In this document: positions 1 through 8,300 of the stretch, piece after piece
Layout: each line of letters begins with the position of its first letter
Numbering within the stretch: position 1 is the stretch's first letter
Source: an uncultured Saprospiraceae bacterium
GTDB taxonomy: Bacteria > Bacteroidota > Bacteroidia > Chitinophagales > Saprospiraceae
Assembly (NCBI GenBank): GCA_937959115.1
Contig: CALGAW010000045.1
Location: forward strand, 1-64,000
Reading direction: 5' to 3'
DNA: 64,000 nt
Program-made: the position numbers and the translations under genes
The notes under the pieces: model-generated
Told to the model about the DNA's origin: nothing
What the model saw: the letters and a program-made list of their open reading frames with translations, nothing else
Databases searched by the model: none

Positions 1-280
1 CCAGTTGCTCGGTGAGTTCTCCAAAACTGGCTGCCAGTATGCTCGTTCCTGTTTCAAGGCGTTCAGCTGCCTTTCTGATCAGCCGTTCCAGTTGATTGTC
101 ATTGTATAAATCCAGATTGTGGCGCAACGGCACCAACTCCGATCCCTTCAACGCAATCTTTAGCGTTACCCGCATTCTGTCCAGTCCATCAAGCTTGATT
201 CCGCCTAGCACAGTCAGCTTCAATAACTCGTTTTCGTAGATCAGACTGTCAGCGTTTTTAGTGTTGAACCTCATATGCAT
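1..280 (-). CDS. Primase/ATPase-like mobile-element protein, N-terminal part (cut by window edge)
   Basis: The minus strand reads open from an ATG at 280 (a second in-frame ATG lies at 274) to the window edge, giving 93 residues with no stop. The protein contains the stretch RMRVTLKIALKG followed by LRHNLDLYNDNQLERLIRKA. From memory, this pattern is found in large toprim/primase or ATPase proteins of Bacteroidota mobile elements, upstream of their P-loop part, but neither a zinc finger nor a P-loop is visible in this fragment. A consensus Bacteroidota promoter lies about 115 bases upstream, and a 28-bp palindrome sits between promoter and start. The gene is divergent from an XRE regulator at 518, a usual arrangement for an integrated element. 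The family call is tentative; that it is a real gene is well supported by promoter and reading frame. Confidence 0.55.
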   Translation of the reverse strand, partial: MHMRFNTKNADSLIYENELLKLTVLGGIKLDGLDRMRVTLKIALKGSELVPLRHNLDLYNDNQLERLIRKAAERLETGTSILAASFGELTEQL

Positions 281-296
281 TCGATTAATCAATGAA

Positions 297-324
297 CCGA
301 TTACACTCAATTGAGCGTAATCGG
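297..324. promoter_or_regulatory. 28-bp near-perfect palindrome in the leader of the minus-strand gene
   Basis: Bases 297-304 (ccgattac) and 317-324 (gtaatcgg) are exact inverse complements around the perfect 10-bp palindrome ctcaattgag (306-315), with one a/c mismatch pair at 305/316. Weaker complementarity continues outward (atgaac at 292-297 against gttcat at 327-332, with a 3-base insertion). It lies 17 bases upstream of the minus-strand start at 280 and downstream of that gene's promoter. It is a good candidate operator for the neighbouring XRE protein. A role as an RNA hairpin in the leader, or a recombination site, is also possible. Confidence 0.6.
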
Positions 325-394
325 CTGTTCATGTTTGGGGTGCCAGGGAACTTTTTTAGATGCGCTAAAAAACTAAACTTGCGCATATCTGCTA

Positions 395-425
395 CAAATA
401 TAGACTAAAATGTTTAACATGCAAA
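395..425 (-). promoter_or_regulatory. Bacteroidota sigma-A type promoter for the minus-strand gene at 280
   Basis: Reading the minus strand, TTTG (425-422) is followed after exactly 19 bases by TATATTTG (402-395). This matches the Bacteroidota consensus TTTG-N19-TAnnTTTG. It would give a leader of about 105 bases that carries the palindrome at 297-324. Confidence 0.6.
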
Positions 426-517
426 CACTTTTGTATTTTTTTATTCACTAAAAGCGTGGTATATTTGTAAAAACGGCTATTTTAAGCCAATTTTGTAGCG
501 AAAAATGTAGATTACTT

Positions 518-859
518 ATGACTTCATTCGGTAAAAAACTAAGAGAGTGTCGGGAAGAAAAGGGGTTTTCACAGTCCAAACTTGCTAAGGAAGTTTCTCT
601 ACATCATTCAATTATCGGAAGGTATGAACGGGAAGAGGCAAAACCAACAATTGATGTGGTCAAAAGGATGGCCATTGCCCTGGACACTACTGTCGGTTAT
701 TTACTAGGAGAAACCGAAGATTCTGAACTATTTAAAGATCCTACAATGCTGAAAAGATTGAAGGAATTAAACAACCTTCCGGATCACGATAAAAACTGTA
801 TCCTATATACTTTAGATGGCTTGCTACAAAACTATAAAACTCGCCAAACGTATTCTTAA
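518..859 (+). CDS. XRE-family transcriptional regulator
   Basis: This 113-residue protein has an N-terminal helix-turn-helix of the Cro/C1 (XRE) type at about residues 5-62. Visible features are the opening FGKKLRECREEKGFSQSKLA, the recognition-helix region SLHHSIIGRYEREE, and the closing PTIDVVKRMAIALDTTVGYLLG. The C-terminal 45 residues are short and charged, with no protease or metal-binding motif, so it is a small phage- or element-type repressor rather than a LexA-like one. A TATATTTG box (460-467) precedes it, but no TTTG lies at the usual distance. It is divergent from the mobile-element gene at 280, and the palindrome at 297-324 is the obvious candidate operator. A long inverted repeat follows 30 bases after its stop. 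The family is certain; its target is inferred from position. Confidence 0.88.
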   Translation: MTSFGKKLRECREEKGFSQSKLAKEVSLHHSIIGRYEREEAKPTIDVVKRMAIALDTTVGYLLGETEDSELFKDPTMLKRLKELNNLPDHDKNCILYTLDGLLQNYKTRQTYS

Positions 860-891
860 TTCCATAACAACCAAATCCAAGGCAAGTAAAA

Positions 892-964
892 ATCCATGCA
901 CAACATTGATTTTTGAAGCGCGTTTGCCTTGCGCCCAGCTCAAAAATAAATGTTGTGCATGGAT
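892..964. repeat. 25-bp inverted repeat with 23-base loop (large hairpin)
   Basis: The arms 892-916 and 940-964 are complementary at 24 of 25 positions, with one g/t difference in the 17th base. The 23-base loop (917-939) is G+C rich and carries the 13-mer gtttgccttgcgc (922-934), which recurs at 1346-1358. No T-tract follows either arm, so a simple intrinsic terminator is unlikely. It could be a MITE-like or integron-attC-like folded site, or a structured RNA. The function is unknown. Confidence 0.7.
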
Positions 965-1052
965 AAACAGGCACCACAAAACCCAGTAAGAATACTACCT
1001 GACTTAATCCGCCTGTTTACACTTCTTCCTAGCCAACTTTAGACAGATAGCT

Positions 1053-1192
1053 CCTAGAAATTTTCCTAGAACTAATTCCTTGTAATGACTTGACTCTTTC
1101 CTAGTAATTCTCCTAGGACTGATTCCTTGTATCACTTACCTGATCCCTAGAAAAATCCCTAGGACTGTTTACTGTAAATGACTTGACTGATG
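1053..1192. repeat. Three tandem degenerate repeats of about 47 bp
   Basis: Units run 1053-1099, 1100-1145 and 1146-1192. Each starts with cctag, repeats cctag(g/a) after about 7 bases, continues with act(a/g/t)-rich sequence, and has a tgtaatgacttgact-like end (units 1 and 3 are closest). A further weak cctag unit precedes them near 1028. The spaced CTAG boxes and regular period resemble iterons or a protein-binding array, but no replication gene is visible next to them. No coding sequence is present. Confidence 0.6.
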
Positions 1193-1200
1193 ACTGATTA

Positions 1201-1620
1201 AAATAGAATTGGGGTAAGCGAAGCGTTGCGAGTTTTAAGGGAGGTGGCTGCTGTGGCGGATGCCTTGAAGCGCGGAGCAGCTACCGCACCGACACAAGCA
1301 GCGAGCACAGCGAGTAGGCAGCTTGATCAGGCGATGGATTGAAGCGTTTGCCTTGCGCGCGCCTGGCATAGTGCCGTATAACGAGCGGATAATAAGTCGT
1401 GAGGCGGTAGTGGAATGAGCGCAGAGCCAAGCAAGGTATTTTACGACCCCGCAGCGGATGGTGGCGGCTGCCTTGAAGCGTGGCGAGGACGTGAGTAAAT
1501 GCCTAGATTGGCAGGCGTGGAAAGTGGAGCCTTGCGGGATAGCTGCCAGTGAATGGAGCTACTGCCGAACACCGCACAACTGCACGGATCACTCATGGCT
1601 CATTTACTGGTTTTTCCCTA
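1201..1620. other. G+C-rich non-coding patch with short internal repeats
   Basis: By hand count 38 of 60 bases in 1261-1320 and 37 of 60 in 1441-1500 are G or C, far above the A+T-rich surroundings. The 12-mer tgccttgaagcg occurs at 1261-1272 and 1469-1480. The 13-mer gtttgccttgcgc at 1346-1358 repeats the loop of the hairpin at 892-964. The open frame 1458-1649 has no recognisable protein character. The patch may be structured RNA, the upstream part of the group II intron relic at 1773, or foreign DNA. I cannot tell which. Confidence 0.45.
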
Positions 1621-1772
1621 AAGAGATTTACAGTAAACTGACTTCGTAACTCACTGAAAAACAAATCAAAACCAAAAGAAACGCCAACCCATTTGACTAA
1701 GTTGGGATCCATATTTTGAACGTCGAAACCTCAGCCAGACTAGATAACAAACACCTTGTCTTTAAAGTGCTT

Positions 1773-1847
1773 GAGCCGTATGCGGGGAAACTCACAAGTA
1801 CGGTTCTTAGGGGACGGGAGGACAGTAATGTCCTCTTGTTACCCGAC
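1773..1847 (+). ncRNA. Group II intron 3' end: domains V and VI (intron relic)
   Basis: Bases 1773-1806 match the canonical 34-nt domain V. The lower stem pairs gagccgt (1773-1779) with acggttc (1800-1806), the catalytic AGC triad is at 1774-1776, and a GAAA tetraloop is at 1787-1790. Domain VI follows as a hairpin: gaggaca (1818-1824), loop gtaa, tgtcctc (1829-1835), with an outer c-ggg/ccc-g stem (1815-1817 with 1843-1845). An unpaired A at 1841 is the seventh base from the terminal AC (1846-1847), as expected for the branch point and AY 3' end. No reverse transcriptase or GUGYG 5' end is seen upstream, so this is a truncated or ORF-less intron. Its 5' limit is undefined. Confidence 0.75.
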
Positions 1848-1931
1848 GCCCTCATGTCTCATTGCTCGCTTTTTCACTACAACACCCTTTACACCAGCAT
1901 ATTTGCTCAAATGATTTTGTATGTCCAACTA

Positions 1932-2309
1932 TCAAGCTTGTTTATTTTGTAAGGGAGTTAATACAATACGGTTAGCATCTTTCATCAATTCGCCAGGCTT
2001 AAGAACTTTGTCATAATCAATACACTCAGCTATACCTTCATCAATACTCTCAATGTATACCCTCGCAAAAGAAAAATCTAGTTCAGACAAAAATCTCTCA
2101 AAGCTATCTATCCAAATATTCCATTCACTGGATTTGGATTTAAGACTTGTTCCAAAAGCAACAAAATTTGATTTATATACTTTTCGGGGTGGATAAAAAA
2201 TATTAGTAAAAGGATAAACATCCTCAAAACTGAATGATTTAGTTAAACTACTCAATGAACTTTCTTCTTTAACATTAATATATCCCGAAATTATTGTTTG
2301 ATACCCCAT
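1932..2309 (-). CDS. Putative immunity protein for the Rhs toxin
   Basis: This 125-residue cytoplasmic-type protein has no signal peptide or membrane segment. I chose the ATG at 2309 because it lies one base after the stop codon of the giant Rhs gene (2311). A longer frame back to 2390 would overlap the toxin-coding end and is less likely. The protein is acidic and rich in aromatic residues (for example EWNIWIDSFERFLSELDF) and matches no family I recognise. A small, single-domain, fast-evolving gene directly behind the C-terminal toxin of an Rhs protein is the classic position of an immunity gene, and this is the sole basis for the call. It is the last gene of the operon; the group II intron relic ends about 85 bases beyond its stop, on the other strand. 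Confidence 0.6.
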   Translation of the reverse strand: MGYQTIISGYINVKEESSLSSLTKSFSFEDVYPFTNIFYPPRKVYKSNFVAFGTSLKSKSSEWNIWIDSFERFLSELDFSFARVYIESIDEGIAECIDYDKVLKPGELMKDANRIVLTPLQNKQA

Positions 2310-2310
2310 A

Positions 2311-5300
2311 TTAATAAGTTTTATCTCCCACTTTGAGTGGCTTAATACTTTCTCGAGAAGGCCATTTAATCCTACTAATATCAATTCCACCTTTCTCTGC
2401 TCTTTCTAAAATGTTCATAATCTCTTTATCGGTAACGTTTGTAGGGTCAAATATTATCATTAGATTTTTATCCGAAGCTAAAGATCCTTTTAATCCAAGA
2501 AGTTGTTTATTATTAGTTAGGTAGTCTGCCCTTGGTTCCTTAATATCAACTTTAACATTACCTGCAACTAAATCAGTTCCAGTATTTTTGGGTCCTCTAT
2601 CAGTTAGTTTAGGAATTAAACCTTCTCTTTGTGCTGCTAGTCCAACTTTTACTTCATTTATTGAACCTGGACTGATTTTACGTGTATCAGGATCAAAGGC
2701 AAATTTTTGAAAATTTGCTTCTGACATAAAATCACATGGATTACCATTATGTACAAGAATTTTCTTATATCCAACAAAATAGTTATGTAAATCTTTGACC
2801 TCAAAATTAAAAACCTGAAAGTTTCCTTGCGTTATATTAATCGAGTCTATTTCTAATTTTAATCCATCATACATCTGAAGTGAATCGCCAACCAATAAAT
2901 CTTGGACTTTTTTCCACTTATTTGCAACAAAAACAGGGTGCTCATTTGTTACTCTTAGAACTTCCCCTTTAACATAGATTTCATAAACTTCATGCCATTT
3001 TAGTTCAATTCTTTCAAGCACCTCTTTTAACTTGTACTCATTATTTTCTTGGTCGAATGCCCAGACAAAATCACCAACTTCAATTTCAGATATTTTTACA
3101 TATCCAGAATCCGTATGTACTACTGTTTCTTCAGTAAAACAACCGCAAAATTTAGATTTATTAGCAAATTGTTTTGCAGCACCGCTAGTTTCAGCAATCT
3201 CATCACTTGATTTCCATAACTTCCTTCCATATTTCAGAAGATCACCTCCAGGAGCAAACGCAGCTACTCCAAAAAACATACCCCACTTGTCTCCTTTATT
3301 ATATGCTTTTCCTAGGTCATAAGCATCAATTAATGGGCCTGCAGGACTAAATCCTGCCAAAACTCCAACAGCCATCTCATTTTCCTTGCTAGTACGGACT
3401 TTTACCGCATCTTCATAACCCAATATTTGAACATCAAATTTACTTTCATATTCCGCTCCTTCTAAATCAATTCCCTGAATAACTCTATTTTCTGCAAAAG
3501 CGTATGGAGAATTCCAAGGATATTCTGGAGATAGTGGATCTACAGATAAGAACTTAGCTATTCTAGGATCATGTACTCTGAATTTAAAAATCACAGCCTG
3601 CCCACCTCTCCATTCAGTATCTTGTTCTTGCCCATTAAAGCCAAAACGGTATTTCCCCTGATCAAAACTCCTGCCCGGCATACTAAACCCAAACGGATAA
3701 TAGTCACTTGCACTCAGCACCTCCGCCTCATAATAAGCAACTTGCCCACTCCCATCATCAACACCAATTTTCCGATCACTGACCGTCACTAAAACATTCC
3801 CTAAATGATTACTCAGCTCAAACCGCTTCTTTCCTAAAAACGTATGATGCTTCGCAAGGCTAACAGCACTTGGAAACAACAGCGTATCTGCTTCATAAGT
3901 TCCCAGTCGACTGCTACCGTATAACATTGCAGATTGCCAGTGCAACGAGTCATTTGTTGGCGTTTCCTTGTAAGTAGCCATCATGTTTCCAGAAGCATCG
4001 CGCACATAATGCGTAGTACCCAATGGTGTGGCTTTTCGGATGCGATTTCCTGCAGGATCATAATCAAACTCGATGATGTCTCCGTTGGTCTTCTCTACCC
4101 GTTTTACCTTACCGTATACCGTCCATTCTATGTCTGATATTCCTTCTTCCTTGTCTTCAATTAAGTTGCCAATCGCATCGTACTGATAGTTATTCAACGA
4201 TGTGGTATCGGAACTAAAGTAATGACTTCCTTTGAAATCATTGTATGCAGTCGGATCACTGTTGTTGCCGCGGTCTTTTACTGCAGCAAGTTTATTCGTA
4301 TTCTTGTGATAGCCGTTCGCTTTATTAAGATAAATATACGAAAGACTATCCATATTTTCATCATGGATGCCAGGATTATCAAATCCACTTCTGTTCAGCG
4401 TCTTTAAATTACCGTTGGCATCGTAAGTATATTCACTAGCGTAATCAACAAGTTCTGTGCCAGAGGTTGACCAGGTGTTGTTGTTTACCGCGTTTACATC
4501 TTGATGGGCCGTTGCACTTTTTATCCGATGCAATTGATCATAGGTATAAGCCATTGCATTCGGAGATGGATCGGTCCCTTGCATAAACTGACGAATACCA
4601 GTCACCATTTGACGAATGTTTCCGTTGTAAAGATTGGGCGAGGCCACGTCTAACTCACTGTTGGCTGTTGTGGCTTCAAAATGAGTAATGCCTTGTGGCG
4701 AGTTAATCGCTGAGTAGTCTCCAGCAAAATATCCAAGCGTGTAGCCCATTTCGTCTTCAGGGATCATCTTGTTTAGAATGGATTGACCATCCTTGCCAAT
4801 GTCTCGGGTTTGGTCAAGTGTATTAGAATTTACTCCCTTAATCCATCCCTGAATTGTATAAGCGTAATCCATCCCTTGCACCTTGTTGTGCCCTAGCTCC
4901 ATCCTTGCCAATGGTCCATGCTGGTAATAGAAATATTTTGCATCTTCTTCCCAAATCACCTTGTCCTTACTTGTAAGTACATTTGTTAGGCGATTATCAG
5001 CGTCGTACTCATAGCGGTGGTAGAACTGGTCTGGCTCTTCTGGCTGAAAGGCAACTTCCAAAACAGATCCACTGATGAGATCGTAACGGTATTCTGTTTT
5101 CTTGAATTGTTGATTAAACACCGAAAGTTTTGGCTGATCCTGCAATAGGACATTTACATTACCATGAATATCATAGCTGTAATGCGTGGCGTAGTCATAG
5201 GTAGCATCGTCATCGTCGTTTACCTCTTCATAGGACGTACTGACGACTCTGTTTCTAAGATGATCCTGGGTAATTGGCAAACCAATTTGAACACGATCGT

Positions 5301-8300
5301 AGTAGGTTCGTGTGACTTCTGTTCGTCTTTGTGGAAGGGAAACCGTGCCAGAGGTTGTTCCTGTATGAATCCAATTAGCAAAAATAGCATCATCTAGTCG
5401 TTTCCCATTGTAGCAATCTTCAATGGGGTCAACTGCTGCTATTTCTCCCACTTCTGTGATGCGTCCCCTTTCATCATATAAGGTATAACTGTAGGTTGTT
5501 GTTGACTTATTATACTGCTTAGCATTTTGAGAAACAACTAACCTTCCTAGGCGATCATAATAGAATTGGGTTGAAAAATTATCAAGATCAAATAGGTACT
5601 TTACTTGTTTGTTATTACCAGAAATATAACCAACATAGTCATCCACCAGTTCTAAATCAATAAGACTTGCAGTCGTGCCCACAGGTATTTGTGTCCAGTT
5701 TGCTCCTTCATTTTCTGTTTTCAATAAAACGCCATTTACACAAGCAGCAAATCCAGTTTTGAAATCTCTGAATGCAATATCTAAAATGATATTCGAATTA
5801 GAGGAATGGCTAACATTTGTAATATTAGGCACTGTGTTTGGTGTTTTTACAATGGCCTTTTCTCCTCCATCACCGCCAACAACAGCATGTTCCATATTTA
5901 CAATATCAACTGCTCGAAGTCCAGCGTTTAATCCTACTGCTGCCAAGCTTGAAGAAATGTTATTCCATGTTGTTCCTTTGTCTCCAGTGGTTAATAGAAT
6001 TCCACCAGTAGAGGCGCTTCTGCCGACAACAAGGCCGCAACTTCCGTCAAAATCAATATCAAAATAGTCCGCATCAGGAGGTCCGGTCAGCGTTATTGCA
6101 GTCCAGGTGCTTCCTCCATTTTCAGTTTTGTAACATTGTCCCAAGCTACCGACAATGAAACCAGTGCTAACATCTATAAAATGAACACTTCGAATTATAC
6201 TTGAAATAGGAGTGACCAATACCCTCCAACTTTCCCCAAAATCAATGGTTTTAATGACAGTTCCATCATCACCAACGGCATAACCAGTTTGTGCAGTGAC
6301 CATCTGGGCATCTCTTATTTTATTGAAATAAAGTGCGTACTGATTCCATCCATTTGAAGCGTTGTTTTGATATATCGTCCCTTGCGTACCTCCGATTAGT
6401 GTACCAATATTCGAATTTGAACCGTTGTGATCTATATCGTTGAATGTTATTGGTTGGCTTCCAATTGTACTAGAATACCATGTGAATTGACCTGAAGACA
6501 AATTAGCGTCAAGCTTCAGTGCATTTTCACCTACCGCAACAGCTTGATTGTTGTGTATGATGACGTCATGAATATTATTTTGTGTATTTGTAATTAATAT
6601 TGACCAAGTATTTCCTTGATCTGAACTGATCATAGAAAATCCATTTTGTCCAACAATAAGTCCAATTTGTCCATCAAAATAAACACTATTCAATTGTGCA
6701 CTTGTAGAGACTGCATTGGTGTCTAGTATCCAGTTTGCACCGCCGTCAATTGTCTTTATAACTTGTCCTGCCAATCCAACAGCATACCCGAACAAAGGAT
6801 CGCTACCATCTCTAAACACACCATTCAATGGTAAATTGGGCAATGGAGTATTCCCTTGAGTCCATGTCTCTCCTGCATCATCAGAATAAAAAGACAATCC
6901 ATTTGTTGAAACTGCAAAACCTTTTTGATCAGTGCCGAAGTGAATTTTTGAAAGTTTGCCACCTTTTAAAGGGATAGTCGTTAGTTTCATCCAACTTTGC
7001 CCAGCATTAACAGTATGCCAAATATCGCCAGTATCATTGTAGACTCTACCATTTAAATTACTTATAAAATGTAGTCCTACAAGATTAGAATTGGTTGGAC
7101 TTGATATTTGTTTCCAATTTATTCCTCTCGCACTCGAGTAGGCGATTAAACCATTTGCACCTACAGCATAAGCATTATCAAAATCAATAAATTCTAACGC
7201 ATTGATCTCCTCTATCATTCGATCCAATACCGACCAATTTTCTCCTCCGTCTGAGGTAGAGAAAATTCTTGTTTTGCCATTAAGTTCTCCAAAGGCAATT
7301 CCTTTATCTCTACTGATGAACTCCGTATCCCAAACATTACCACTAAGGATTCCATTATTGCGGTCTTCTAAATCGAACAACTCTATATCCTCGTGATCTG
7401 GTGTTGTTTGTGCGACAAGTTGATTGAGCGAATTGTATTTATAAGTGGTGGTATAAGAATGATCGGTAAAAATGGTTCTAACATCGTTTGATCGGTCTTG
7501 TTGAATTTGATCAATCGTGTTTAGATCTGTAATTTTCTCTACCCCTTCTGGTGGCACTGTGCGAACAAGGTTTCCAGCTTGATCGTAGTAATACAGGGTA
7601 AAGTGGTGTTCAGCATCTTGATAGGTTACACCAAATTCTTCATAAACGTTGAGACATTTTCTTATATAATCTTCTTGAAATCCTTTTCGAATATCTGCTA
7701 GATAAGCTTCGTAATGGTTTCGAGCGTTGACTCCTGCAAGTTCAAGTAAATTTTTTACACAATCATCCTCTACATTTATGCCTTCAATCACTAATGGATC
7801 ACAAAAGCCACTGTTTCCCGGTGCTGATTCTGGCAACGTATTTACATATAAAACATCACCAAACCGTCCTTTACAATAGTGTGTTTTAAATCCATCTAAA
7901 TCAGTATAATAATTCGAACTGTTTACATTTTGAAAACTATTGCCAGCTTCTGGAATAACGGATATTCCATAGACGAATTCTGGAATTGAAGGATCAAATT
8001 TAATCCCATCTGCCAAGGCAAGGATATATCCATCATCATGCCAGGCCACACCACCGCAGGCATTGTGCCCTTCTGCCATTTCACCACTAAAATGATTGGT
8101 CTGTGCTTTTTGCCAGCTACCGCCTGCTTGTTCATAAACCAACACTCTTGCAATATGCGCAAAGGAAGTATCAGGTCCACCCATTGTTCGTTCTCCTAAG
8201 ATCATTTTTCCATTTGGAGAGAAGGTAATATCAGCTACAGGACTTGAAAATTTTCGAGGATCATTGGGATCGTAGTAATCGATTTCAATTTCTTCAACAA

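Noticed and set aside
741-977. Minus-strand open frame behind the XRE gene
   Set aside because: It overlaps the XRE gene and reads through the 25-bp inverted repeat; the protein has no recognisable character.
1458-1649. 63-residue open frame in the G+C-rich patch
   Set aside because: Trp- and Cys-rich with no domain pattern, no clear promoter or start context, and lying in a repeat-rich non-coding region.
1201-1850. A retron or a CRISPR array in the accessory region
   Set aside because: No reverse transcriptase beside the hairpins and no short, regular repeat-spacer pattern; the tandem units at 1053-1192 are contiguous, without spacers.
2739-3147. A self-splicing intein in the giant Rhs protein
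   Set aside because: The Hint domain is followed by a toxin, not by the other half of a host protein; a pretoxin Hint protease explains it better.
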